From: Antennarius striatus
Taxonomy: Eukaryota; Chordata; Actinopteri; Lophiiformes; Antennariidae
Direction of reading: 5' to 3'
Assembly: GCF_040054535.1 (NCBI RefSeq)
Contig: NC_090782.1
Coordinates: 22,031,001 to 22,095,000, forward strand
DNA: 64,000 bases
The notes below the pieces were generated by a model. That model did no database searches. It saw nothing but the letters and a program-made list of their open reading frames with translations, and was not told the DNA's origin. Of the stretch, positions 53,080 to 64,000 are shown one piece after another (position 1 is the stretch's first letter; each line of letters begins with the position of its first letter). The translations under genes and the position numbers were made by a program.

Positions 53080-55056
53080 TATTACAAGCAAGATTTTCGG
53101 CCACTCCACTTTGTCTGGCTGTCGTCTCCCTCTTCTAACCTTTTCTGCTCACCAGCATTTAGATTAGCATACGCCGCAAGACAACCAAGTTTAAAAGAAC
53201 AACAAATCAACAACAAATTGAGACACTAATGGCCGGTGAAATGAATTCAGCAGGCTGACATAACAGGGGGAATACCGGCGTCCCAAAGTCTCACAGGTAA
53301 TTGGAGTGCAGTGTAGTGGTTTTTTTTACTCCAAATCTCTGCTCCTCTGGTGACCTTGCAGCCTGAAATCTTAAAGGGAGCAGATGCAGAAAGAAAGAAA
53401 AAGAATGATGCACCGTGTTTAAGGTTACCAATTATATTTAAAATTTTCATCATCACTCTCAGAGCATTTGCATAACACAGAATGGTAGCACTTTTCGTGT
53501 CAGCCCGGCTCCAGTCATTTAATTCCTGACAGCAGGACTGAACGTCCAGGACACGCTCATTATTCCTCCCACTTAAAAGAAACCCAGCCAGATTTTTATT
53601 CAGATATAGAATCTGTTTAAAATAAATTGTCTTAATGATCACTGATATAGATTTCTGTTGTTCCAGTTAGACGTCTTTTTTTTTTTTTTGATGGCTAAGT
53701 TTTCCGTCAGATTCAGTTGTCATTCGTTAACTCCCTAATTGGGCCAAATGAAGGTATAAAGTGGATGATCAATAATCCAGCTTTCTATTGTATTTATAGT
53801 TAGATGCAGTAAAACACTGATGGATGTATGTTTAATGAATATGTGAGAGATGTGCGAAAACTCACATGTAAGGTGTGAAGATTCGTCCTTAGACATGACG
53901 TACTGGACATTTTAAGTGTACAGGTGGAAGTAGAGGATGAAATCTTGTTCTGAAAGATGAATAACAGCCAAGTTATTATTTTTCCTGCATTGATTGGTCA
54001 GGAAAAATCGATTATGGCGTGTCAGATTTGTGATCGGTGATCACCCTTTTGGATTCCCCATCATGGTTGTCACAGAATAAAAAAGTATCTTGTGGGGGTT
54101 TGTTTTGTTGATGGCTTTTTGTTCCTGGGAAAAACCCATGAGTCATACGGGGATGTGTAAATATTTTATGCTTCTCTACCTTTTTTTGTGTCAGTCACAG
54201 GGTGGCCGCTGAATGGTGAGTCCGTGATTTTGTAAAGAGTTTTTACGAGGCCGGTGTGACACGAGGTCGTACAAGTGATGAAAGAGGGAAGGCAGACACA
54301 GTCCAGCGGCTGACTTTATATATGAGTCTATGGGGATCGCAATGTGAGAAAAACAATATGGAGTAAAATACACTTGTGTCATTAACCAGTTCGATTTCAT
54401 CCCATAATCCCTGTTGCGTGGCGTCGGCTCTCGCTCCATCGCCCTTATGGGTCCCTGCTTCGTTTTACGGTGGGCCGTCTAATGAAACGAAATGTTTTAT
54501 GAACTTGTGCTCCATGAAGGATGGAGGTAGGTCAAAAAGAGGTGGGTCAGTTCAACCATCAGATATATTTTGTCACCTGAGCACCTTTTAAGACCAATCT
54601 ACTTGAAATGTGAAAAACATACACACCCGTCTCCCTGACTGCTGTTTCTGTGGCGCTGCCTGTCGAGGATGCCGAGCTGAAAGCAGAAGTGATTAATTAG
54701 TGCTTCAACAAACACACAAACACACGTACCTTCATCTCTCTCGATGGGTAATACATCACTAGTGAACAATCACACATGCCAACACATGCTTCTTCACCTT
54801 ACTTAATTTATTACTTCCGCCCGAAGAGGTAATGTTTTGCCACCGTTGATTTACTTACTTGAAAAAGACGAGTGAGGGCTTCTAACTTCAGGAACGGCTC
54901 CTGTGAAGGTTGGAGATGGATCCATGATGCTTCATGGAAGATTCTCTTCTGTGTAGCAACAGATGATGAGGCTACAGCCTTGAATCAGAGATCAAATTGT
55001 TGCTGAAACTGCGCTAATTCAGTTTGGTGTCAGGTTTGATGGATCTCTGAAGATAC
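53080..55056. other. Non-coding stretch between the two transposons
   Basis: No gene, RNA or repeat family was recognised in these 2 kb. Confidence 0.5.
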
Positions 55057-55333
55057 CGGGTCCGTTTCCCGAAGCAGGGTTAAAAAAAAATACTGAGCTA
55101 AACCTGTGACTTTAGGTTGACTTAACCTGATCCTGTAAACCCAGGGTTTGCGTTTTCACAAAGGCTACTCAGGGTTATTTTTATCAACCAAGGATAAGTT
55201 CACCCGCAGTTTAGCAGGTGCGACACAACTTTAATGAGACATTTTCAATGGAGTGCCGATTTGACAAGACACCCGTGACGACAGACAAGAAGCGCTCCAC
55301 GTATTTTAAGTACAGATTTTATTCTATGCATGC

Positions 55334-55417
55334 GAAGACTTTGAGTATATTTTAGTAAGAAAGAGGAACACCGCTGTGGTTTCAAAGAAGAGGGAGATGG
55401 CGTGGGAGTCAGTGCAT
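55334..55417 (+). pseudogene. Harbinger Myb/SANT-like DNA-binding protein, fragment
   Basis: The open frame reads 'EDFEYILVRKRNTAVVSKKR' and continues 'EMAWESV'. The pattern of '(K)xNTA...SKxRE.AWES(I/V)' matches the trihelix/Myb-SANT accessory protein of Harbinger elements, which helps the transposase bind DNA. The frame is lost on both sides, so only a fragment of the domain remains. It runs opposite to the nuclease relic. Confidence 0.55.
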
Positions 55418-56089
55418 CCATTTAATTGTAGTTTGCTGTAATCACAGTAAAATTACGGGGTGGGGGATGCCTTCGATGGTATTCTGTTAATTTATTTTAT
55501 TTAGGCACAATCCCGCGGGGGAGAAGCACACATGGCAGCAGCTGAGAATGAAGTATAAAAACATTGTTCACACTGGTCAGACTTCTGCATCATCTCATGG
55601 GGGTTCCTCCTCCTTTTCATTATGTTTGATATTGTACAGTAAATATTAAGTGGACGTTTGACTATTCAATAGCTTTTTTGCCAATATAATGCTCTTTAAA
55701 CACACATAAATGTGCTCTCATCTATATCAACATCCAGTGAAGCCTACTGAAACTTTTTAATTTTTATTTAAATAAAAGAGTAAATTGGCATATGCACGTA
55801 GCAAAAACAGATCACATGAAGAATATTCAAACCCATGCATATACCTACATTATAGAAGAACCGAAATCAAGAGCTGACATCTAGCTCTTTTGCATGGTTT
55901 CCTTGATTATAACCAAAACTGCGTTAGTTCTTATGTCAATAGCTCTGGAATTCTAATGCTTATAACAGATTTTTGGCAAGTTTTATTTTCTGTTCTAGTC
56001 ACATGATACACACGTGTTGTTCTCCTCTAACAGTGGTAATAGTATGAAGAACAACATAATTATATACAGACCCAGGAATGATCCTGAGG

Positions 56090-56510
56090 TGACGTATAGG
56101 CACTGGAAATGGGCTTTCAGCAGGCCAATGGTCATCTCCACCCAGTCTCTCGTTCTGCAGTGAACCCAGTGAAAGTTCTATGGGGGGCCTGGTTCAGTGT
56201 AAGGGGTCAGCAGCCTGGGTTGCCATGGGTAGCCCCTGTCCTCCAGATAAAAGCCATCAAAGTCTTCTGTAATGTATAGTGGATATAGAGGTATTAGAGT
56301 GGATTAAAGAGTGCTACCTACCACTTTATGTTTATGATGTTAGTATATCTAAGATGCAGTCTTTAACATGTTGAAACAGTAGTCAATCGACATGTACCTG
56401 CACATTTATGCTGTGAATGGACTTCCTGTTCACATCATCAGCTTCATTATGTGAGGGAGCCTTGATGGGAGTGTGGGTACCATCTATGCAGCCACTGACA
56501 TTGGGAAATC
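56090..56510 (-). pseudogene. HARBI1-like DDE nuclease, broken
   Basis: Two exon-like blocks remain. Block 56510-56398 follows an intact TTTTAG acceptor, reads '[20 protein letters not shown]' then '[11 protein letters not shown]', and ends at a GT donor; the Asp in 'CIDGTH' is the first catalytic residue of the DDE_4 nuclease. Block 56266 to about 56090 follows an ATTACAG acceptor, reads 'GFYLEDRGYPWQPRLLTPY' then 'HWVHCRTRDWVEMTIGLLKA', and includes the second Asp (in 'EDRGYP') and the Glu in 'WVEMTIG'. An in-frame TAG at 56180-56178 interrupts it. Some 70 residues normally between the blocks are missing, as is most of the N-terminus. The original enzyme was the Harbinger transposase; this copy cannot be functional. 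Length suggests under half of the usual 350 or so residues. Confidence 0.8.
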
Positions 56511-56859
56511 CTAAAAGAAATTAAAGTTACTAATCCAAGTCTGAGTTTGCAGCACAATGACATTAAGAGAATTTAACTTCAAATGAATTTATCAGACTTC
56601 TACATCATTCACCTGCGATCCAGGGAAATGCTGGGTTTCCACTGAACCTGCTTCGTGAATCGGACACGCTGAGGTAGATCATGAAGGAAACCATCGTAAG
56701 TGAAATGTTATTTTTCTTAAATAACAATAAAACAAAAGGTAATACCAAAGCGACTTCAGATTTTAGGGGTACCTTCATGGTCACTGGGTGATAAGACGGG
56801 GGTCATTGCTTTTAGGTGATGTAATGGGTGGGAACGCTGTGTAGTTTAAAATAGTTCAG

Positions 56860-56887
<28 letters not shown>
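56860..56887. repeat. (AC)14 microsatellite
   Basis: Uninterrupted AC run. Confidence 0.9.
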
Positions 56888-56890
<3 letters not shown>

Positions 56891-57417
56891 CACAGCCTCT
56901 CATCAGATACAGGATGTGAAAAAGCTCCAGAACAGCATGTTGCCAATAAACACCCCCCTCCGCCTCCGCTGTAATTACCTCTTCACACTCCTCACTTGAC
57001 ACCTTGTGCATGCACCTCATATCTTCCTCGTGTCACAGTGCTACTCCTCTACCTCAGCACAAAGCACTGCCTGTCCAGACTGAACAAGCAAGAGGGGTCG
57101 GGTGGGGGGGGGGGGGGGGCATTTTCTTCTGTCCCAGCATTTTAATTGGCTTCTAGACTTGTGGGATATTTATAAAAAATAAAAAATAAAATCTTGTCTG
57201 AATGTGAAATCATGTTCTGCTTGTTCAGATTAGCATATTTTGTTAGATTTTTTTGCATAGCCGTGTTTGTGATAGCAAAATCCACAGGCATGGGGGCCCA
57301 AGCTGTAACTCCTGTCAGCTTGGGGGCGCGTGGGTTTGTGCTTTGATAGAAATAAAGATGCTGATAGGTTTTAAAAGGCAAGCTGTTGACAGCCATAACC
57401 TTGAGGATGCATGCGTC

Positions 57418-57421
<4 letters not shown>

Positions 57422-57457
<36 letters not shown>
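57422..57457. repeat. (TG)18 microsatellite
   Basis: Uninterrupted TG run. Confidence 0.9.
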
Positions 57458-57463
<6 letters not shown>

Positions 57464-57758
57464 TGCGACAGCTTTGCATGTTTACATAAATGTGTTTTTT
57501 GTGGGGGGCGGTGATGAGGTCGGAAATTACAATAAGGAGATTAAATACGCTGAGGTCGGGTAAAGACTGAACAGAAGCCGCGGTTAAATTTGATTTCTTT
57601 AACACGCGTGTTTTTAAACATGTTATAATTGAAGCGCAGCATGGAGTGGACAATACTGGGTTGTTCAAATAGGAAGATGGGGGAGGGCGGGGGGCGGGGG
57701 GGGGAGTTGAAAGGATGAAAGAATGAAAATTTACATTTTGCATTAGGTATTCTATGTT

Positions 57759-57805
57759 TGTGTGTGTGTGTTGTGTGTGTGTGTGTGTGTGTGTGTTGTG
57801 TGTGT
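57759..57805. repeat. (TG)n microsatellite with two interruptions
   Basis: TG repeat interrupted twice by TTG. Confidence 0.9.
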
Positions 57806-57938
57806 ATGGTCAGCTGATGCTTGTTTTATCTAGTCACTGCTGCAATGGCGACTCATTAGCACAGTGATAATGAGAGATAGAAAAGGTTGCTAGTGTCAGC
57901 ACACCAAGTTTTTACTCCGTCAAAACACTGAGTTAGAA

Positions 57939-57940
<2 letters not shown>

Positions 57941-57971
<31 letters not shown>
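57941..57971. repeat. (GT)15 microsatellite
   Basis: Uninterrupted GT run. Confidence 0.9.
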
Positions 57972-57972
<1 letters not shown>

Positions 57973-58261
57973 ATCTCTGCTTTTCTTTTCATCCACCACG
58001 TACCAAATAGTGACTTTTAAATTGAACACAAACATGACTGTACTGCAGGCTCAGGGTCGTCGGACTTTTAGCTGGTGTGTTCATTTTTTACAAACGTAAG
58101 CCGACCCACATCTCTCATATACTTCCTATTATGTGTTGAGTTTACACAGCGATGGTGATGGAAAGGGCACTCAAGAGCACATTACTGTGTATACTGTTTA
58201 TGGCAACAGCCGTCACACGCTGTACACACCCTGTTACATCTCCATCTATCTTCTCTTACAG

Positions 58262-58594
58262 GTCACCGCTACCACCTTGAAATCCGGACTGTGAATTTTG
58301 TTGATGTTGGGAACCATCTCCGTGTCCAGTGGTCAGCTAAAATCGGCCACCTTCACAGCTTTTTTGTCCTGACCAGAGCAAATAAAACAGGGGTTTTAAC
58401 ACCATCCTGCATTTTTTTCATTTTTTTTTTTTGCTTCTGACTCCAGCCGTCTCCAGGATATCGCCTTAAATTTTTTATTCCCTGTTTGTCCTGACATTCT
58501 TGTCAAACAGAATACGGACTGACAAGACTATCACATGGTTACTTCCCTCTGTCGTGGTGGCAGTCTTCTTAAGACAGGTGGGAATTGAGCCATT
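58262..58594 (+). promoter_or_regulatory. tmem125 5' untranslated region with candidate splice acceptors and upstream ORFs
   Basis: Two places could begin the coding exon: after CTTCTCTTACAG (exon from 58262), or after a long T-tract ending CTCCAG (from 58447, or 58457). A 22-codon upstream ORF runs 58304-58372 and is present only with the first choice. A 17-codon upstream ORF runs 58535-58588, is present with either, and stops 6 nt before the main ATG. Such uORFs often lower translation of the main frame. Confidence 0.5.
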
Positions 58595-59293
58595 ATGGCA
58601 GAATTGGACAACTTTTCCCCCCTGAGGGGTGCCAGAGGTCCGGGATTGGGCCTGAATGGCCCCGCAGATCCACTTTGGATTCAGAACAGCATCATGGAGG
58701 AGCACGTGGAGCTGTGGTGGTTCAGAGATCCCGAGAAGTCTCTGCTCTGCTACTGTGTGGCTGTGCTTCTGATTGTGGGCTGCGGTCTGGGCGGCGTCGG
58801 CCTTCTATCCACCACCACCAGCGTCTCGAGCGAATGGCGGCTGGGCGCGGGAACTGCCCTCTGCCTTCTGGCCCTGGGAGTCCTGCTCAAACAGCTGCTC
58901 AGCTCGGCCGTGCAGGACATGAACTGCATCCGAAGTCGCCAACGGATCAACATGCTCAAAAGCGGCGGTTTATTGGATGTCCTTGTAGTTTTGATCACCG
59001 GGACATCACTGTTGATCTGTGGAGGGGTCCTGCTGCGTCTGGCCCTGGCCAACGACATGCCAAAGCCTGGCCAAGCCCTCAATGACATGTACATCTCTGG
59101 AGTGGTTATGCTTGCTGGAGGGGGCGTAGCAGTCGTAGGCGTTGGGATATATTCCGTTTCTGTGGCCCTGCTTGAAAGGACAAGGCAAGGACGGAGGTTC
59201 GTGGACCGGGTTTTCAGTATCTTCACAATATCTGGACACATGGACCATCAGGCTCGCAGAGAAACGACCTCCAGTCTGGCTAATCTCATATGA
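58595..59293 (+). CDS. tmem125: Transmembrane protein 125
   Basis: A single coding exon gives 232 aa, against about 219 in human TMEM125 as I recall it. After a 35-residue variable N-terminus comes the conserved 'EEHVELWWFRDPEKSLLC'. Four hydrophobic helices lie near residues 51-72, 84-103, 126-148 and 167-191. Between the second and third is the near-invariant 'LLSSAVQDMNCIRSRQ' (101-116). The C-terminal tail carries 'FSIFTISGH' and ends 'RRETTSSLANLI', both closely similar to the human tail. It is a small four-pass membrane protein whose biochemical role is not established, so I assign none. I chose the first ATG of the frame; a second in-frame Met at residue 34 lies just before the conserved part and could also start the protein. 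Human TMEM125 likewise lies close to EBNA1BP2. Confidence 0.92.
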   Translation: MAELDNFSPLRGARGPGLGLNGPADPLWIQNSIMEEHVELWWFRDPEKSLLCYCVAVLLIVGCGLGGVGLLSTTTSVSSEWRLGAGTALCLLALGVLLKQLLSSAVQDMNCIRSRQRINMLKSGGLLDVLVVLITGTSLLICGGVLLRLALANDMPKPGQALNDMYISGVVMLAGGGVAVVGVGIYSVSVALLERTRQGRRFVDRVFSIFTISGHMDHQARRETTSSLANLI

Positions 59294-60695
59294 GATGCAG
59301 TCACACCGTGAACGAGCATTCTTTATGTAACATTTAACCCCAACTAAATCAGAACGGTCTTTACACCTAAGCATTACACAAAAAGGAAGATTCCTGCTCG
59401 TCAGCATTGCCGGTAGACGGCGAGACTGTCTGAGGTTTTATGAGCTGAACTTGTAAATCTGTTCCGTGAAGATGTTAACAAGAAATCAAACAGTGAATTG
59501 ATCGATGCGTCCCACGGTGAAAAAGAATTTTGCACCCGAAATACTTAAAACAGCCCGTTATAACAGGAATGAAATCGTTTGATGTTAGTCTTTTTTGGAT
59601 GGGTACAAGCAGTCTGGAATCAAACTCGTACGTTTGCAATGTGAACGTAGTGACTGCTAAAATCGATCTCTCGCTTTATCTGAAGATCATCTCTACATGC
59701 GATGGTTGAACTGAAAGGGTTAAAGCTCTCACAGAGGAAGAAACCCAACTTGTAAAAGGCGGACAATCTGGTTGGATCCCATACATATCGGACCGTTGCA
59801 CATTTAAGATATATAAAAGTATTCTTGCACACTTGTCTGACCACCACACCCTCATTTATTGTAAGATATATAGATAAGAGCACATCTGGAAGGAGGATTT
59901 GTACCCGGAGATCCAGAATGACTGTGAATGAAAGTTTTTGCGATTTACTCACCATGTTCACTTTAGGAAAGGATTCATGTGGCCAACTTGAAGGATTTTA
60001 ATGGAGGAAGCTCAGAGAGAGACAAGTTAAATGTATTTGAATGACGGCTTCTTGTTTTTTTTTTTGTCTTTCCTCAGGTAATAATTTAGAACTGTGATTA
60101 TCGTGACATAAAACCCTTCGAAACTTCACCGTAACATGTCTGCATGTGCTCACCACACAAGACACCACGATTGTTGGAGACTGACTTCACAGCACTTAAG
60201 AATGTATTAATAATTTGTGTCTTTGTGCTTCGACTGGTGTCGTTTTGCCGAAACCTGCATTAATCTATATTTTTGATATTGATACATCATAAAATGGTTG
60301 GCTTTTTTTATTATCTTGAACCATCTGCTTCAGTTCTATTAATTTTTTTGGGCTTTAGTTTTTTGTTTTTAAATCTCAATCATTTTCAATAAGAGCTCTG
60401 AAAAATTCCACCTGCCTCCATTTAGTGGGAAAACAGGTGCTTTATAGATGATGGACTTATCTATTGAGTCATACGACAGAGGGTCAGAAATGGACACCTA
60501 ACAAATGTGTGTTAGTGAGCTAATGGACACAAACTAGATTTCAAGTTAACAATGCAGGTTTTGAAACACTCCGTTCAGTGATTGATGTGTATAAACTGTG
60601 AATGCAGGACAACTTTGTTGAAGTTTACAGTAGTGTCATGAGGTCCACAGCGACCTCTCTGCACTGGGACAGGGTTTGGATGGGCTTAAAATAAA
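59294..60695 (+). other. tmem125 3' UTR (approximate)
   Basis: No reading frame of note follows the stop. The first canonical AATAAA that fits is at 60690-60695, giving a 3' UTR of about 1.4 kb. Further AATAAA hexamers occur near 60,876 and 61,130, so the true end may be later. Confidence 0.45.
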
Positions 60696-63600
60696 TTATA
60701 TGACGTCAGTCTGTTCTAAAGAATCGAGACAAGTCATGTGTTTCCTTGATTCCTTGTTAAAGTTAAGCAGTGAGCTTCGCAGACATGTGACATACTTTAG
60801 GTTGAGAAACAAAGAAACTGGGGTGGGTTAGTTTGGTTAAAAAAATTTAAAAAAAAAAGAAGGTCCACATTTAAGAATAAAAGAACTCTCATTTTTTAAA
60901 ATCAGTCCATCTTAAGTGAGAGTAATTTGAATTCTTTCAAATCCCCAAAGCACCTCTATGAAAGAATGGTGCTCTATGATTTACATGAATCTGATTTATT
61001 TAAGGATCAACTTTAATAATCTCAAGGCTCTGATTATAACTGTCTTTAATTTTAAACATGTGCCTGTATTTGGAGGGATGATTGTGGTCCTGACACTTGA
61101 AATTTATTTGATGCAGCCCCGGTTCCAATAAAAGGCCATTAAAAATCCTCACAAAGTACAAGATGAGAATTAATGCGAGGAGAAAAGTCAGCGATATTAA
61201 ATCCATTACATCACCATGACAAGTTATGCAATTTAAATGTACTTTGCCAAAGTTTAAACCGAATTGCCAATATGCTAAACGATTTTTTTTCGCTAAATTA
61301 TGGGCATCTACAGGACAGCGTGTTGATATTGAAACATCACAGAGTTGCACTACTAAGAAATACTGCAGTGGCAACTGGAGGTCATTCATGTTTCCTCAAG
61401 CCTGAAGAACCCCAGGAAGAAAAAAAAATCCTGCTTTGTGTCTCATTTTTGTGCGCTCATGTGTGCAACTCTTATCTGCACATATGCACAGCCTCTATTG
61501 CTTTGAGACAGAAGGGGGTCATACAGTAAAACACTGCTGGAGTGATGGACAGCTAACAGAAGGCACAATGCACAGTGGGCTGTGGAGGCTGGTATAGACT
61601 AGCACCACTCTCTAACACACACACAGACACACACAGAAAGGCAAAGCTTGCACTGCATTTTTCCAACACAAGCAGAAATCCTGTAATTCTTCCTTACATG
61701 AATCTTTCCTTTGACCTACGGTATAAAGAAGCACGGCAGATTGGGCACCCATGAATGTCAGGAAAGAAGAGGTGAGCAGCGCCAAGACGGAGGAATGTTT
61801 AATACTGAGTGACGAGTGTAGTAGGAGAGGATTCATCGCGTTTGTCGACATGGTGAAAGACATTAAACAGAGTTCAGACTAGATTAAATTTGTTCTGATG
61901 GATTTGACCAAATATGTTCCTGCGTGTGATATCTGCAGTCGAATATTTGGGTTGACACAGCTCCAAGCTGACCCGTCAAACTGCATGAAATATAATTCAG
62001 CTGCGATTCGTTAAGAAGATACAGACATCACGAGTCGATGTACAGAAATCCTCTAACAAACAAAGATAGTTTTCCAAAACATACAAAAAAGTTTATTTCC
62101 AAATATATCCCTTTTCTTCCTATGGACAAAAAAAAAAAAAAAGCAGATGATAAATAACAACATGATAAAACACACTTTGCTAACAATCTTCATTGATGAC
62201 TCAAAAAACATGGCCTCATACAAGATAACAGGAGGTGATAGGTGGTTTTGTATTTCACAGAGATGCAAAAAAATCGACAGAAGAGTCACTTCGTCGCTCT
62301 TAGCGGTGCAGATTGACTCGTGCGCGGCGGCACATGCACAGGAGGGGGGGGGGGTACACCACAAAAGGCCTTAAAGACATTTGGGGACCTGCAAGGGTCG
62401 ACACAGGAAAGAAACACGAGGAATTATTTCAACATATCGACAGTAGTTGTCAATTCTGCTCAGGTTACCTCACCTGTTCCACCCCCCCAACCCACCCCCG
62501 CTTCAAATGTTTGCCACAGGAGACAAACTATTATAAACAACACATAAAAGAAATATTCATTATGCTTTTCCTTCAGTTCCTGCCTTAAAGCTGTGATTTT
62601 TGAGCACAAAAACAAGGTTACAGGCAACATGGGGGCGCGTCGAGGGTGTAATGTTGCATTCTCCAATAACTCTGATAATACTGGGCCTTATTAATCATTG
62701 ATCCGGTCGCTGGTGTTTCTTTCACTATATCTTCACAGTGCTAAAAGTAAGGATGAGAGTAACTCAGTCAGGGACGATGTCTTCAAGAGGGATGAAGACT
62801 GATTCCTGGGTTCAAATGTACCTCGAATAGATAATTATCGGACGGACGTGTGATTAATAATAGCCTGTTAAGTTTAAGATGCTGACGCAGACTTGGTGCG
62901 GTAGTTAAAATCCCACATGGGGCAACAAAACCTCTCCACAGATGAAACAAATTCAGATCATGTACTTAGAAAAATCAGATCAAGACTGAGAAAAATGTAC
63001 CTTCTGTAACATTATGGCTCAGTGAGAAAGAAGAAATGACAATGAGCAGTCATAATTACTGACTCTTGGCACTACATAATCTGTTGGTTGACACAGTAGA
63101 AAGCTACATCTCACAGTGGACAGGCTGAGCACCAGGAAAAAACATACTCAGAATTATATTTCAAGTTTCTTCTTTCTGACTGAATGTGATAAGAAATGTG
63201 TTTTTGCCCCCAAATTCTCAAAATTATCCAAAGAGATCACCCTTGCAATGAGGGAAGAGAGAGATTTCTAGAACTAGATGGTGTCACAAAGTCAGTCCAC
63301 TGTTCATAATGTTAAAATATTTCACAGGAGTCCTGAGGAACCCTTAAAAAAAAAAAAAAAAAGTCAGGTCAGAGGTGATGCAGCAGCCTTTCCCATCCGA
63401 GTTGTTCCAAAGCGTAGGGTGTCTTCCTGCGCTCGACCTCTGCTGTCTGCTGCAGACGAGGGGGGGGGGGACAGACAAAGGAGACAGAGGAAGACAGACA
63501 GAAAGAGAAAATATCCATTCTTCCAGCAGCGTCTGTGCCCTTTAGTTTGTCCGGAGCTGATAATCTGCCAAGAGACGTAACAGAAGAGCATTAACGCAGC

Positions 63601-64000
63601 GTTCTTCCCCTCCTCATCACCTCTTGAGCATCGCATCAGAGCCAATGAGACCCAATGAACTCTAAACATGATCTGCATCCACGCAAGGTGGGAAAAAAAA
63701 AACATTCCTGTTGCAAATATTTCATTTCACTTGTAAGAATCCCAGTTATTGCTATAAACATCTCATTTTTTCTTCATGTTTTAATTCCAACTGATGTAAA
63801 TTCTAATGTTCTTTTAGGCGATAGTGCGTTTCCACTCTGTGGCTTTACAGGAAACTTTCGAATTTGAAGGTTAAAAAAAAAAAAAAAGGATTAAAAGGAG
63901 AGTTTCTAAAAATCCAACCTTGGTTACTTTAGTTACAGAAGCTGGTAGAAAAAAATAATAAAAATCAGAGCAGGCATTAAGACTTCTTTTCCTGAGAGCT
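60696..64000. other. Right-hand flank, no supported gene
   Basis: No coding exon is recognised. A minus-strand AATAAA (TTTATT at 62092-62097) could be the poly(A) signal of a neighbouring gene transcribed leftward from beyond the window, but no coding sequence is visible to confirm it. G-runs occur at 62342-62354 and 63461-63470. Confidence 0.4.

Larger units (their letters stand above)
55057..56668. mobile_element. Decayed PIF/Harbinger transposon
   Basis: The left end reads GGGTCCGTTTCCCGAAGCAG. The right end at 56648-56667 (CTGCTTCGTGAATCGGACAC) is close to its reverse complement. Between them are two divergently oriented coding relics, a Myb/SANT-like piece on the plus strand and a DDE nuclease piece on the minus strand, the two-gene arrangement typical of Harbinger elements. 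Large internal deletions have removed most of both genes. I could not find a convincing target duplication. Confidence 0.75.
56669..58261. other. Non-coding stretch rich in dinucleotide repeats
   Basis: It holds four (CA/GT)n arrays, a G16 run at 57104-57119 and a second G-rich run near 57670-57705. No gene is seen. Confidence 0.6.

Noticed and set aside
58750-59241. Minus-strand open frame of 163 codons, and plus-strand frame 58585-59085
   Set aside because: Both overlap tmem125 coding sequence in other frames; only the tmem125 frame shows family motifs and membrane helices.

Overview
This is vertebrate nuclear DNA, almost certainly from a ray-finned (teleost) fish. The genes have short exons with canonical GT/AG junctions, introns of roughly 70 bp to 1 kb, many long (GT)n, (CA)n and (TTTA)n tracts, and fish-type DNA transposons (hAT and PIF/Harbinger). 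Protein-coding content is sparse. I can support three host genes and one transposon-encoded gene; exon borders were read by hand from splice sites and reading frame.

Layout. 1-25.1 kb: no recognisable gene, only relic repeats and short palindromes. 25.19-26.09 kb (+): cfap144 (fam183a), four exons, 127 aa, a ciliary microtubule protein, with a perfect RFX X-box and a FOX site just upstream of the ATG. 26.78-29.11 kb (-): ebna1bp2, nine exons, 310 aa, a nucleolar 60S ribosome-assembly factor, converging tail-to-tail on cfap144. 29.1-43.4 kb: non-coding, with a (TTTA)n array, two long (GT)n arrays, a C19 run and a purine tract. 43.4-43.76 kb: a CpG-rich block ending in a good splice donor, probably a promoter and 5' untranslated exon. 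58.6-59.3 kb (+): tmem125, a four-helix membrane protein of 232 aa in one coding exon, possibly driven from the 43.4 kb CpG block. 59.3-64 kb: its 3' UTR and further sequence without a recognised gene.

Transposons. A 3,930 bp hAT element (49142-53071) is complete: exact 8-bp target duplication, matching ends, and a two-exon transposase that splices into an uninterrupted 688-codon frame with its expected catalytic residues. Its intron contains unusually strong perfect inverted repeats. A decayed PIF/Harbinger element (about 55057-56668) keeps matching ends, pieces of a DDE nuclease on the minus strand and a Myb/SANT-like piece on the plus strand. Five scattered fragments of one dispersed repeat, a probable LINE relic and a possible SINE head are also present.

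How the genes relate. From what I recall of human chromosome 1p34, FAM183A, EBNA1BP2 and TMEM125 lie in the same neighbourhood, so this looks like an old conserved block. CFAP57, which lies between EBNA1BP2 and TMEM125 in human, was not seen here. I found no RNA gene, CRISPR array or novel multi-gene system. The most notable items are the intact hAT element, its hairpin-rich intron and the ciliary promoter module.
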